64,000 bases of DNA from Burkholderia diffusa. Its GTDB lineage: Bacteria; Pseudomonadota; Gammaproteobacteria; Burkholderiales; Burkholderiaceae. Positions 8,493 through 18,391 of the stretch are shown here, one piece after another. Position numbers and translations under genes: made by a program. The notes under the pieces are model-generated. The model was given only the letters and a program-made list of their open reading frames with translations. It made no database searches and was not told where the DNA came from. The stretch covers positions 1-64,000 of the forward strand of contig NZ_CABVPN010000033.1 of assembly GCF_902499115.1 (NCBI RefSeq). The letters are read 5' to 3'. How positions within the stretch are numbered: position 1 is the stretch's first letter; every line of letters starts with the position of its first letter.

Positions 8493-11294
8493 ATGACCGA
8501 CGCTTCCGCCCTGATCAGCCAGTCCTACTCCCGCTATATCGCCCGCGCGGCCGCCGCGCGTCCCGCGCTGTCCGACCAGATCGCCGCGTGGGCCGCCGCA
8601 CCGCTCGCCCGTGCGCAGCTCGACGCGCGCCTGACCGAACTGCTCGCATCGCCGGCCGGCGCGGCCGCGCCGGGCGACGAGCAACTGAAGCGCGCGCTGC
8701 GGCAGTTGCGTGTCGAGGTGTTCGGCGCGGTCGCGGAACGCGACCTGCGCGGCGTCGCGGACGTCGCCGAGGTGACGGGCGCGATGACCGATCTCGCCGA
8801 GGTGGCCGTGCAGCGCTCGCTCACGCTGCTGTCGGCCGAACTCGAGGCGATGTACGGCGAGCCGCGCGGCGCCGACGGCCAGCGCGTCGTGCTGGGCGTG
8901 GTCGGGATGGGCAAGCTCGGCGGCCGCGAGCTGAACGTGTCGTCCGACATCGACCTGATCTTCGTCTACGAGGACGACGGCGAGACGGCGGGCGGCACGC
9001 GCTCGCCGCTGTCCACCCAGGAATACTTCACGCGGCTCGGCCGGCGCCTGATCGGCGTGCTGTCCGAAGTCACGGCCGACGGCTACGTGTTTCGCGTCGA
9101 CATGCGGCTGCGCCCGAACGGCGATTCGGGGCCGCTCGTGTGCAGCCTCGGGATGCTCGAGGAATATTTCTACGTGCAGGGGCGCGAATGGGAGCGCTAC
9201 GCGTGGATCAAGGGGCGGCTCGTGTCGGAAGGCGACAGCGACGCGGCGCAGCGGCTCGCGTCGCAGCTCGAATCGATCGTCAAGCCGTTCGTGTACCGCC
9301 GCTATCTCGACTTCGGCGTGATCGGTGCGATCCGTTCGCTGCACCAGCAGATTCGCCAGGAAGCCGCGCGCCGCGCGTCGATGCGGCCCGACAAGGCCGA
9401 CGACATCAAGCTCGGGCGCGGCGGGATCCGCGAGATCGAATTCAGCGCGCAGGTGTTCCAGTTGATCCGCGGCGGCCAGGATGCGGAATTCCGCGTACGG
9501 CCGACGCTCGCGGTGCTGCGCCATGCGCAGGCGCGCGGGCTGATCGGCGAGGACGTGCGCGAGCGCCTGACCGACGCCTACAACTTCCTGCGCACGCTCG
9601 AGCACCGGCTGCAGTACCGCGACGACGCGCAGACGCACGCGATGCCGGTCGATCCGGCCGAGCGCGCGGCGTTGGCCGCGTCGCTCGGCTTTGCCGACTA
9701 CGCGGCGCTGATGACGGTGCTCGACGGCTACCGCACCTTCGTCGAGGCGCAGTTCGACCAGATCTTTGCCGACAAGGTGAGCGGCGGCCCATGCGCGGCG
9801 GGCGAGGACACCACCGCGTCGTGGATCTGGAGCGGGGCGCTCGCCGACGACGGCGAAGACGACGCGCTGCGCGCGCGCCTCGACGGGCTGGGCTTCACCG
9901 ATCCGGCGACCGTGCTCGCTCGGCTGCGCGCGATCTGGCAGTCGTCGCGCTACGCGGGCCTGCCGGAAAAGAGCCGGCAACGCTTCGACAGCGTCGCGCA
10001 GCGCGCGCTCGAGGCTGCGCCGCGGATCGACGCTGCGCGCCGCGACGACACCATCGTGCGGCTGTTCGACCTGCTCGAGACGGTCAGCCGGCGCGGCGTC
10101 TATCTCGCGCTGCTGACCGAGTATCCCGCCGCGCTCGATCGCGTGCTGTCGGTTCTGGGCGCGACGCGCTGGGGCGGCGGCTACCTGATCCGCCATCCAC
10201 AACTGCTCGACGAACTGCTCGACGACGAAGCGATCGCAAGCCCGTTCGACTGGCCCGCGTTCAAGGACGCATTGCGTGCGCGCCTCGCGGCCGCCGACGG
10301 CCCCGAGCAGCAGATGGACCTGCTGCGGCATGCGCAGCACGCGGAGGTGTTCCGCATCCTGCTGATCGATCTGGCGGGCCAGCTGTCGGTCGAGCACGTG
10401 AGCGATCGCCTCTCGGAGCTCGCCGACGCCGTGCTCGACGTGACGATCGAGGTTGTCTGGTCGCAGCTCGCGAAGCGCCACCGTGACGTGCCGAAGTTCG
10501 CGGTGATCGCGTACGGCAAGCTCGGCGGCAAGGAGCTCGGCTACGCATCGGATCTCGACCTGATCTTCCTGTACGACGACCCCGACGAGCGCTCGGCGGA
10601 CGTCTACACGACGTTCACGCGACGGCTGATCACGTGGCTCACGACCGCGACCGGCGCCGGCGCGCTGTTCGACATCGACCTGCGGCTGCGGCCGAACGGC
10701 GAGGCCGGACTGCTCGTGACCGATCTCGACGCGTTCCGCCGCTACCAGCTGCGCGAGGGCGACGCGGCGAACACCGCGTGGGTGTGGGAGCACCAGGCGC
10801 TGACGCGTGCCCGCTACAGCGCGGGCGACACGCAGATCGGCGCCGACTTCGAGGCGATCCGCCAGCAGGTGCTGACGACGCCGCGCGACGGGGCGGTGCT
10901 TGCGAAGGAGATCGTCGACATGCGCGGCAAGGTGTTCGCCGGCCACCCGAACCAGACCGAGCTGTTCGACCTGAAGCACGATCGCGGCGGGATGGTCGAC
11001 ATCGAGTTCATCGTCCAGTACTGGGTGCTGCTGCATGCGTCGAGTGATGCCGAGCTGATCCGCAATACCGGCAACATCGCGCTGCTACGCGAGGTCGCCC
11101 GATTCGGGCTGATGGGCGAGGACGAAGCCGAGCGCGTCGGCGCCGCGTACCGCAAGTACCGGAAGCTGCAACACAAGCTGCGGCTCGACGGGATGGAAAA
11201 GGCGCGGGTCGATCCGGCGCTGGTGGCCGACGAGCGGGCGGCCGTGACGGCGCTGTGGGAGCGGGTGTTCGGCGCGGTTGAAACGAGCGTTTGA
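8493..11294 (+). CDS. glnE: Bifunctional glutamine synthetase adenylyltransferase/deadenylase
   Basis: GlnE adenylylates and deadenylylates glutamine synthetase under control of PII proteins, tuning nitrogen assimilation. The two nucleotidyltransferase domains are visible through their repeated motif: GMGKLGGRELNVSSDIDLIF near residue 140, and AYGKLGGKELGYASDLDLIF near residue 670. The deadenylase activity belongs to the N-terminal copy and the adenylylase activity to the C-terminal one. The ATG at 8493 (MTDASALISQSYSRYI) gives 933 residues, close to the E. coli 946; earlier in-frame ATG codons add only low-complexity sequence. It is followed by a bidirectional terminator and converges on recN. 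Confidence 0.95.
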   Translation: MTDASALISQSYSRYIARAAAARPALSDQIAAWAAAPLARAQLDARLTELLASPAGAAAPGDEQLKRALRQLRVEVFGAVAERDLRGVADVAEVTGAMTDLAEVAVQRSLTLLSAELEAMYGEPRGADGQRVVLGVVGMGKLGGRELNVSSDIDLIFVYEDDGETAGGTRSPLSTQEYFTRLGRRLIGVLSEVTADGYVFRVDMRLRPNGDSGPLVCSLGMLEEYFYVQGREWERYAWIKGRLVSEGDSDAAQRLASQLESIVKPFVYRRYLDFGVIGAIRSLHQQIRQEAARRASMRPDKADDIKLGRGGIREIEFSAQVFQLIRGGQDAEFRVRPTLAVLRHAQARGLIGEDVRERLTDAYNFLRTLEHRLQYRDDAQTHAMPVDPAERAALAASLGFADYAALMTVLDGYRTFVEAQFDQIFADKVSGGPCAAGEDTTASWIWSGALADDGEDDALRARLDGLGFTDPATVLARLRAIWQSSRYAGLPEKSRQRFDSVAQRALEAAPRIDAARRDDTIVRLFDLLETVSRRGVYLALLTEYPAALDRVLSVLGATRWGGGYLIRHPQLLDELLDDEAIASPFDWPAFKDALRARLAAADGPEQQMDLLRHAQHAEVFRILLIDLAGQLSVEHVSDRLSELADAVLDVTIEVVWSQLAKRHRDVPKFAVIAYGKLGGKELGYASDLDLIFLYDDPDERSADVYTTFTRRLITWLTTATGAGALFDIDLRLRPNGEAGLLVTDLDAFRRYQLREGDAANTAWVWEHQALTRARYSAGDTQIGADFEAIRQQVLTTPRDGAVLAKEIVDMRGKVFAGHPNQTELFDLKHDRGGMVDIEFIVQYWVLLHASSDAELIRNTGNIALLREVARFGLMGEDEAERVGAAYRKYRKLQHKLRLDGMEKARVDPALVADERAAVTALWERVFGAVETSV

Positions 11295-11366
11295 TTCGGG
11301 CGTTCGAGTCGAGCGTTCGAATCACCGGAGCAGGGTGGGCGCGATCGGGCGGCCGCCGCTGCCGAT

Positions 11367-11400
11367 GAAAAGAGACCGACGCATGCGCCGGTCTCTTTTC
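11367..11400. terminator. Bidirectional terminator between glnE and recN
   Basis: Perfect 12-base arms GAAAAGAGACCG (11367–11378) and CGGTCTCTTTTC (11389–11400) flank a ten-base loop. The A-rich and T-rich outer ends allow it to work on both strands, which fits its place between two convergent genes. Confidence 0.75.
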
Positions 11401-11422
11401 ATTCGGGGGCCGGGTGCCTGCG

Positions 11423-13072
<1,650 letters not shown>

Positions 13073-13091
13073 GGTGTCGGGCTCAGGGGCG

Positions 13092-13994
13092 TCAGAACGC
13101 CTTGTCGTCTTCGTTCGATGCGTGTTCGTTCCAGTGCAGCTTCTTGCGCAGCGTCGAGAAATAGCTGTAGCCGACCGGGTGCAGGAACGGCACCGTGTGC
13201 TTCGAGCGGCGCACCTCGATCGTGTCGTTCAGTTCGAGCGCGGTGAACGACTGCATGTCGAAATTCACGTTGACGTCGCGCCCGCCGACGATCTGGATCG
13301 CGATCTTCGAATCGTCGGGCAGCACGATCGGCCGGTTCGACAGCGCGTGCGGCGCGATCGGCACGAGCACGATGCCCTGGAGCTGCGGATGGAGGATCGG
13401 GCCGGCCGACGACAGCGCGTACGCGGTCGAGCCCGTCGGCGTGGCGACGATCAGGCCGTCCGAACGCTGGTTGTACATGTACCGGCCGTCGACCGACGCG
13501 CGCAGCTCGACCATCCCGGAGAAGCCGCTGCGGTTCACGACGACGTCGTTGAACGCGAGCGCATGGTAGATCGGTTCGCCGTCGCGCACGATTCGGGCCT
13601 CGAGCAGCGAGCGCTCCTCGCGCTCGAACTTGCCCGCCAGCATCACGGGGATGCGTGCGTGCATGTCGGCCGCCGCGATGTCCGTGATGAAGCCGAGCCG
13701 CCCGTGGTTGATCCCGATCAGCGGTGTCCGGTACGGCGCAAGCTGGCGGCCGATGCCGAGCATCGTGCCGTCGCCGCCCAGCACGACCGCCACGTCCGCA
13801 CGCGCCCCGATTTCGGCCGGGGTCAGCGCCGGATAGCCGGTGATGCCGAACTCGCGCGCGGTATCGCCTTCAAATACGACCTCGAAGCCCAGCTTCGCTA
13901 GGCTGGCAGCCAGGGTGGCGAGCGGCTCGGCGATGCCGGGCGTGTTGCTCCGGCCGACGAGCGCGACAGTGTTGAACTGATTACCGGTTTTCAT
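13092..13994 (-). CDS. nadK: NAD kinase
   Basis: NadK phosphorylates NAD+ to NADP+ in the cytoplasm. The 300-residue product contains the diagnostic GGDGTMLGIGRQL phosphate-binding motif and the INHGRLGFITD segment, followed by the SGFSGMVELRASVDGRY region and TPTGSTAYALSSAGPI. The ATG at 13994 (MKTGNQFNTVALVGRSN) gives the usual Burkholderia N-terminus; an upstream in-frame ATG at 14144 would overlap the hrcA start. It is divergent from hrcA and 19 bases ahead of recN. The nadK–hrcA divergent arrangement is common in this lineage. Confidence 0.94.
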   Translation of the reverse strand: MKTGNQFNTVALVGRSNTPGIAEPLATLAASLAKLGFEVVFEGDTAREFGITGYPALTPAEIGARADVAVVLGGDGTMLGIGRQLAPYRTPLIGINHGRLGFITDIAAADMHARIPVMLAGKFEREERSLLEARIVRDGEPIYHALAFNDVVVNRSGFSGMVELRASVDGRYMYNQRSDGLIVATPTGSTAYALSSAGPILHPQLQGIVLVPIAPHALSNRPIVLPDDSKIAIQIVGGRDVNVNFDMQSFTALELNDTIEVRRSKHTVPFLHPVGYSYFSTLRKKLHWNEHASNEDDKAF

Positions 13995-14111
13995 GCCGGC
14001 ATTACACCATAGCTCGTTGACGAAAAGAACCGGCTGTGCGACGGCGGGGCCGGATCGGGCCGGCCCGCGCAACAATGGCCGACGCCACTCGCCGCGGTCG
14101 CGTGGTTGCGC

Positions 14112-14117
14112 TAAAAT
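14112..14117 (+). promoter_or_regulatory. Possible −10 element for hrcA
   Basis: TAAAAT in the context TTGCGCTAAAATTTT lies only nine bases from the hrcA ATG. If it is the −10 box, transcription would begin at or very near the start codon. No convincing −35 box is seen 16–18 bases upstream, so this is tentative. Confidence 0.35.
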
Positions 14118-14125
14118 TTTCCACC

Positions 14126-15148
14126 ATGCTAGATCCTCGCGCACGAACCCTCCTGAAAACCCTGATCGAACGGTATATCGCCGACGGTCAGCCAGTCGGA
14201 TCGCGCACGTTGTCCCGTTACTCCGGGCTCGAGCTGAGCCCGGCGACGATCCGCAACGTGATGTCCGACCTGGAGGAGCTCGGCCTCGTGTCGAGCCCGC
14301 ACACGTCGGCCGGCCGCGTGCCGACGCCGCGCGGCTACCGGCTGTTCGTCGACACGATGCTGACGGTCGAGGCGCCGATCGACGCCGAGGCCGTCGCGCG
14401 GCAGGTGCAGAACACGCTGCAGGCCGGTGAGCCGCAGCAGCGAGTGGTGGCGGCCGCCGCGAGCGTGCTGTCGAACCTGTCGCAGTTCGCGGGTGTCGTG
14501 CTGACGCCGCGGCGCAGCCACGTGTTCAAGCAGATCGAGTTCATGCGCCTGTCGGACAAGCGCATCCTGCTGATCATCGTCACGCCCGAGGGCGACGTGC
14601 AGAACCGGATGCTCGCGACGCCGCGTGACTACTCGCCGTCGCAACTGACCGAGGCGTCCAATTACATCAACGCGCATTTCGCCGGCCTGTCGTTCGACGA
14701 GGTGCGCCGCCGCCTGCGCGACGAGATCGACCAGTTGCGCGGCGACATGACCACGCTGATGCACGCGGCCGTGACGGCCAGTACCGAGGTGCCCGACACC
14801 GAGGACACCGTGCTGATTTCCGGCGAGCGCAACCTGCTCGAAGTGGCGGATCTTTCCTCCGACATGGCGCGGCTGCGCAAGCTGTTCGACGTGTTCGACC
14901 AAAAGACGGGCCTCCTGCAATTGCTCGACGTGTCGAGCCACGCCCAGGGCGTGCAGATCTTCATCGGCGGCGAATCGACGCTGGTGCCGATCGAGGAAAT
15001 GAGCGTCGTGACCGCGCCCTACGAGGTGAACGGCCAGATCGTCGGCACGCTCGGCGTGATCGGCCCGACCCGCATGGCGTACAACCGCGTGATCCCGATC
15101 GTCGACATCACCGCGCGGCTGCTGTCGCTCACGCTGAGCCAGCAGTAA
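14126..15148 (+). CDS. hrcA: Heat-inducible transcription repressor HrcA
   Basis: HrcA represses chaperone genes by binding CIRCE operators and depends on GroEL for folding. The 340-residue product has the N-terminal winged-helix region (LIERYIADGQPVGSRTLSRY, then SPATIRNVMSDLEELGLV) and the family's SPHTSAGRVPTPRGYR block, with the GAF-like C-terminal domain after it. The ATG at 14126 (MLDPRARTLLKTL) is the standard start; upstream in-frame ATG codons at 14036 and 14075 precede unconserved sequence. No CIRCE inverted repeat (TTAGCACTC-N9-GAGTGCTAA) was found anywhere near hrcA, grpE or dnaK in this window, so its targets here probably lie elsewhere, such as groESL. Confidence 0.94.
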   Translation: MLDPRARTLLKTLIERYIADGQPVGSRTLSRYSGLELSPATIRNVMSDLEELGLVSSPHTSAGRVPTPRGYRLFVDTMLTVEAPIDAEAVARQVQNTLQAGEPQQRVVAAAASVLSNLSQFAGVVLTPRRSHVFKQIEFMRLSDKRILLIIVTPEGDVQNRMLATPRDYSPSQLTEASNYINAHFAGLSFDEVRRRLRDEIDQLRGDMTTLMHAAVTASTEVPDTEDTVLISGERNLLEVADLSSDMARLRKLFDVFDQKTGLLQLLDVSSHAQGVQIFIGGESTLVPIEEMSVVTAPYEVNGQIVGTLGVIGPTRMAYNRVIPIVDITARLLSLTLSQQ

Positions 15149-15238
15149 CCTGACCGATCCCGTTCCGCCATCGTGCTGCGACGCCGCGTGCGCTGCCAGT
15201 CGGCCGAACGGCCAGCCAACCCCAGCGAGCCGGCCCGC

Positions 15239-15244
15239 TATAAT
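15239..15244 (+). promoter_or_regulatory. Possible −10 element for hemH
   Basis: A perfect TATAAT in the context CCCGCTATAATTGAGG lies 41 bases upstream of the hemH start. No clear −35 match is seen 17 bases upstream. The spacing to the gene is suitable for a short leader. Confidence 0.45.
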
Positions 15245-15285
15245 TGAGGGCCGTCCGACTGCGTGCCTCGAGCACGTTCCTGCCC

Positions 15286-16350
15286 ATGCGTTTCGATCTT
15301 GAGCCGCCTTCGAGCATTGCGGCCGCCCATCGCATCGGCGTGCTGCTGATCAATCTCGGCACGCCCGACGCTCCGACACCGCGCGCGGTGCGGCGCTATC
15401 TGGCCGAATTCCTGTCGGATCCCCGCGTCGTCGAAATCCCGCAGGTCGTCTGGCAGATACTGCTGCGCACGCTGATCCTGCCGCTGCGCGGTCGCGCGTC
15501 CGCGAAGAAATATGCGGCAGTGTGGATGCCCGAGGGCTCGCCGCTGCGCGTGTACACCGAGCGCCAGACCGAAGGCGTGCGCCATCTGCTCGCATCGAAC
15601 GGCTACCAGGTGACGGTCGACTACGCGATGCGCTATGGCAGCCCAGGCATTGCGCAGGCACTCGCGCAGTTCAAGCGCGCGGGCGTCGAGCGTGTGCTGC
15701 TGATGCCGATGTATCCGCAGTACTCGGCGTCCACCACCGCGACCGCATTCGATGCCGCGTTCGCCGCGCTCGCGCGGATGCGCAACCAGCCGGAAGTGCG
15801 CACGGTGCGGCAATATGCCGACCATCCGGCCTACATCCACGCGCTTGCCGAGCAGGTGCGTCAGTACTGGGCGCAGCACGGTCGGCCCGACTTCGCGGCC
15901 GGCGACAAGCTCGTGCTGAGTTTTCACGGGGTGCCGAAACGCACGCTCGACCTGGGCGACCCTTATCATGACCAGTGCCAGCAGACGGGCGCGCTGCTGA
16001 TGGCCGCGCTCGGGCTGTCGACGCTCGAGTGCCGCGTGACGTTCCAGTCGCGCTTCGGCAAGGCCGAGTGGCTGCAGCCGTACACCGCGCCGACACTGCG
16101 CGAACTCGGCGAGGCCGGCGTGCGGCGGGCCGACGTGTTCTGCCCCGGTTTTACGGCCGATTGTCTGGAGACGATCGAGGAGATCGGGATGGAGGTGCGC
16201 GACGAGTTCATCGCGGGTGGCGGCCAGGCTTTCCACCGGATTCCGTGTCTGAACGGCGCGTCCGCGTGGATCGGCGCGGTGGGCGAGATTGTCGCCGAGA
16301 ATTTGCGGGGCTGGCCGGTGAAGGCCGCACAGCCCGAAACGGTGAATTGA
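15286..16350 (+). CDS. hemH: Ferrochelatase
   Basis: HemH inserts ferrous iron into protoporphyrin IX, the last step of heme synthesis. The product (354 residues from the ATG at 15286, MRFDLEPPSSIAAAHRIG) begins with the characteristic GVLLINLGTPDAPTP and later carries LSFHGVPKRTLDLGDPY with the metal-site His, TFQSRFGKAEWLQPYT and VFCPGFTADCLETIEE with the conserved acidic residues. An in-frame ATG at 15244 would overlap the TATAAT promoter candidate, so 15286 is preferred. hslR begins five bases after the stop, so the two are co-transcribed. Confidence 0.95.
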   Translation: MRFDLEPPSSIAAAHRIGVLLINLGTPDAPTPRAVRRYLAEFLSDPRVVEIPQVVWQILLRTLILPLRGRASAKKYAAVWMPEGSPLRVYTERQTEGVRHLLASNGYQVTVDYAMRYGSPGIAQALAQFKRAGVERVLLMPMYPQYSASTTATAFDAAFAALARMRNQPEVRTVRQYADHPAYIHALAEQVRQYWAQHGRPDFAAGDKLVLSFHGVPKRTLDLGDPYHDQCQQTGALLMAALGLSTLECRVTFQSRFGKAEWLQPYTAPTLRELGEAGVRRADVFCPGFTADCLETIEEIGMEVRDEFIAGGGQAFHRIPCLNGASAWIGAVGEIVAENLRGWPVKAAQPETVN

Positions 16351-16355
16351 ACGCG

Positions 16356-16763
16356 ATGAACTACAGGATTTCGACGGAACCCGGCGCGAAGCTGCGCATC
16401 GACAAATGGCTGTGGGCCGCGCGCTTCTTCAAGACGCGCTCGCTCGCGTCCGACGCGGTCGACAAGGGCCACGTGAAGATCGGCGGCGCGGCCGTCAAGC
16501 CGGCGAAGGAGGTGCGCGTCGGCGACGAGGTCGAGATTGCGATCGACGGTGTCGTCTGGCACATTGCCGTGCTGGGCATTTGCGACGTGCGCGGACCCGC
16601 GAGCATCGCGCAGACGCTTTACGAGGAAACGGAAGCGGGGCGCGTCGCGCGGCTCGCCGAACTGGAGCGGCGCCGCACGTATCGTGAGCCGGCGGCGAAT
16701 CTGCACGGCCGGCCGACCAAGCGCGACCGGCGCATCATCGACAGATTTTCTGGTGGGAGCTGA
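16356..16763 (+). CDS. hslR: RNA-binding S4-domain heat shock protein Hsp15
   Basis: HslR binds free 50S ribosomal subunits that carry a nascent chain and helps to recycle stalled ribosomes after heat shock. The 135-residue product begins with an S4 RNA-binding domain (LRIDKWLWAARFFKTRSLAS, then VDKGHVKIGG and VRVGDEVEIA, about residues 12–65) and ends in a basic tail (GRPTKRDRRIIDRFSGGS). It follows hemH by five bases and precedes the grpE–dnaK–dnaJ cluster, which fits a heat-shock role. Its last 29 bases overlap a possible small gene on the opposite strand. Confidence 0.93.
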   Translation: MNYRISTEPGAKLRIDKWLWAARFFKTRSLASDAVDKGHVKIGGAAVKPAKEVRVGDEVEIAIDGVVWHIAVLGICDVRGPASIAQTLYEETEAGRVARLAELERRRTYREPAANLHGRPTKRDRRIIDRFSGGS

Positions 16764-16896
16764 GCATCTGGTCGAAAGTCGCCCGCGCGCTTCCGTATTC
16801 GGTCGTGCGGTCGGTCACGGCTCCGGACAGGCAGATGGTGGTGGTGCCGGCAATCAGTACCAGCGCGACCACCGATATGGCAAAGGTCAGTTTCAC
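16735..16896 (-). CDS. Possible small membrane or exported protein (53 aa), unassigned
   Basis: A GTG-initiated frame preceded by a Shine–Dalgarno-like GAGGCGAG at a good distance encodes 53 residues: a Lys after the start, then a strongly hydrophobic stretch (FAISVVALVLIAGTTTICL, about residues 4–22) and a polar tail ending QMLSSHQKICR. The shape is that of a small inner-membrane protein or an exported peptide. It overlaps the 3' end of hslR by 29 bases on the opposite strand. I do not recognise a family. The evidence is the ribosome-binding site, the hydrophobic segment and an ordinary amino-acid composition compared with nearby spurious frames. Confidence 0.4.
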   Translation of the reverse strand: MKLTFAISVVALVLIAGTTTICLSGAVTDRTTEYGSARATFDQMLSSHQKICR

Positions 16897-17138
16897 GGTA
16901 CTCGCCTCGATGGGACGGTGAATGCAGCGCCAGGTGGATGTCAGGCGGCGGTAAGCTAGGGTAAACGCGCTTTCTCGACGCTTGAGTGGAGTGTAGTGCA
17001 GCCCCCTGTGCCGAGCTAGTACTTGCCTGGTAAGCGTTGTTACCGACCGTTTCGTCCGATCTGGCGACAAATGCGCGCAATCGGGCGGGGTGCGGCGCGG
17101 TTGTTTCGCAGTGTTGGCGAATACCGGCGAATAACCCT

Positions 17139-17166
17139 CTTGAAACCGCAGTTTTCGCCCTTATTT
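17139..17166 (+). promoter_or_regulatory. Sigma-32 (heat shock) promoter candidate for grpE
   Basis: CTTGAAA (17139–17145), a 12-base spacer and CCCTTATTT (17158–17166) resemble the RpoH consensus CTTGAAA / CCCCATNT. It lies about 80 bases upstream of the grpE start codon, a suitable distance. The −35 match is perfect, the −10 match partial. Confidence 0.6.
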
Positions 17167-17247
17167 GCACCAACAATGTGCGGTGTCGCCGGCATATGGT
17201 CCGGCGGTTGCCGATTTGGCTTCAACCTCTAATCGACTTTCAGCGAC

Positions 17248-17793
17248 ATGGAAAACACGCAAGAGAACCCGGCTACCCAATCGGCCGAAGACATCGGCAG
17301 CGAGAAGCAGGCGGCGCAAGGCGCTGCTCCCGCCGCCGAAGCAGCCGACGCTGCGCTCGCGGAGGCTCAAGCCAAGGTCGCCGAGCTGCAGGAGAGCTTC
17401 CTCCGGGCGAAGGCCGAGACCGAGAACGTCCGCCGCCGTGCGCAGGAAGACGTCTCGAAGGCGCACAAGTTTGCGATCGAGGGCTTCGCGGAGCACCTGC
17501 TGCCCGTGCTGGACAGCCTCGAGGCTGCCGTCAGCGATACGTCCGGCGACATCACGAAGGTGCGCGAAGGCGTCGAGCTGACGCTGCGCCAACTGACGAG
17601 CGCGCTCGAGAAGGGCCGCGTCGTGGCGATCAACCCGGTCGGCGAGAAGTTCGATCCGCACCAGCACCAGGCGATTTCGATGGTGCCGGCCGATCAGGAA
17701 CCGAATACCGTCGTGACCGTCCTCCAAAAGGGTTACACGATCGCGGACCGCGTACTGCGCCCGGCGCTCGTCACGGTCGCCCAGCCGAAGTAA
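17248..17793 (+). CDS. grpE: Nucleotide exchange factor GrpE
   Basis: GrpE drives ADP release from DnaK in the DnaK–DnaJ–GrpE chaperone cycle. The 181-residue product has a low-complexity acidic Ala/Glu-rich start, a long helix (AEAQAKVAELQESFLRAKAE, about 34–60, followed by TENVRRRAQEDV) that forms the dimer stalk, and the conserved beta domain (VGEKFDPHQHQAISMVPADQ, then TVVTVLQKGYTIADRVLRPA). It is preceded by a sigma-32-like promoter and is followed after ten bases by a thioredoxin-like gene and then dnaK. Confidence 0.96.
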   Translation: MENTQENPATQSAEDIGSEKQAAQGAAPAAEAADAALAEAQAKVAELQESFLRAKAETENVRRRAQEDVSKAHKFAIEGFAEHLLPVLDSLEAAVSDTSGDITKVREGVELTLRQLTSALEKGRVVAINPVGEKFDPHQHQAISMVPADQEPNTVVTVLQKGYTIADRVLRPALVTVAQPK

Positions 17794-17803
17794 GGCTGCC
17801 GCG

Positions 17804-18244
17804 ATGGTTCCCGCCGGCGTCGATCCGGCCGCGTTCGAAGCGTTCGACATGCAGGCGCTGGCGGCCGACACGTTCGACGCCGCGATCGCCGGCGTCGGCG
17901 ATGCACTCGCCGTGGTGTTCTTCTGGGGCGTCGACTGCTTCAACTGCGAGATCGCGAAGAAGGCGATGCTCGCCCAGACGGACGCGATGCGCGCGCTGGA
18001 CCTGAAGTGGTTCCATTGCAACGTGTATGAACATCATGAGCTGGGGCGCCGCTTCGGCCTGCACGGTGTGCCGACATGGTTCTTTTTCCATCGCGGCAAG
18101 CGGCTCGGCCGCGCGACCGGCTGGCATGGCCTCGCGCAGTTCCAGGCGGCGGTGTCGGCGGCGCGCGCGAAGGTTGCCGCGGCGGCAGGCGCGCCGTCGG
18201 ACCGCGACGACGGTCCGCACGATCCGGCTACCGGCATCGATTGA
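17804..18244 (+). CDS. Thioredoxin-like protein with CFNC active site
   Basis: This 146-residue protein has a thioredoxin fold: FFWGVDCFNCEIAKK supplies the redox-active CxxC (Cys-Phe-Asn-Cys instead of the usual Cys-Gly-Pro-Cys) and GVPTWFFFHRGK supplies the cis-proline loop. There is no signal peptide, so it is probably cytoplasmic. It lies ten bases after grpE and 147 bases before dnaK in the same direction, which suggests co-expression with chaperones during heat or oxidative stress. A disulfide reductase role for damaged proteins is plausible but not shown. The C-terminal tail of about 25 residues is Ala/Asp-rich and poorly defined. Confidence 0.85.
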   Translation: MVPAGVDPAAFEAFDMQALAADTFDAAIAGVGDALAVVFFWGVDCFNCEIAKKAMLAQTDAMRALDLKWFHCNVYEHHELGRRFGLHGVPTWFFFHRGKRLGRATGWHGLAQFQAAVSAARAKVAAAAGAPSDRDDGPHDPATGID

Positions 18245-18275
18245 AAAAATTTAATACCCGCATCGCTTGGCGGGT

Positions 18276-18303
18276 CTTGAAAACGGATCGGCCGGACGCA
18301 TTT
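18276..18303 (+). promoter_or_regulatory. Sigma-32 (heat shock) promoter candidate for dnaK
   Basis: CTTGAAA (18276–18282), a 14-base spacer and CGCATTT (18297–18303) match the RpoH consensus well. The site is about 90 bases upstream of dnaK and downstream of the thioredoxin-like gene, so dnaK can be transcribed separately from grpE. No CIRCE operator overlaps it. Confidence 0.65.
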
Positions 18304-18391
18304 CGGGAACAGAGTTGAATTCTGGCGCGCGAAACCGCCCAAAAACGCGGGGTTTCGCGCAGCAAACAGGCATTTCTGGAGATTAGCAAAA

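Noticed and set aside
8316..11036. A 906-codon frame opposite glnE
   Set aside because: Composition is that of a shadow frame and glnE on the other strand shows both transferase motifs.
13995..17247. CIRCE operator for HrcA near hrcA or grpE
   Set aside because: No TTAGCACTC-N9-GAGTGCTAA-like repeat was found on reading; only sigma-32-like boxes are present.
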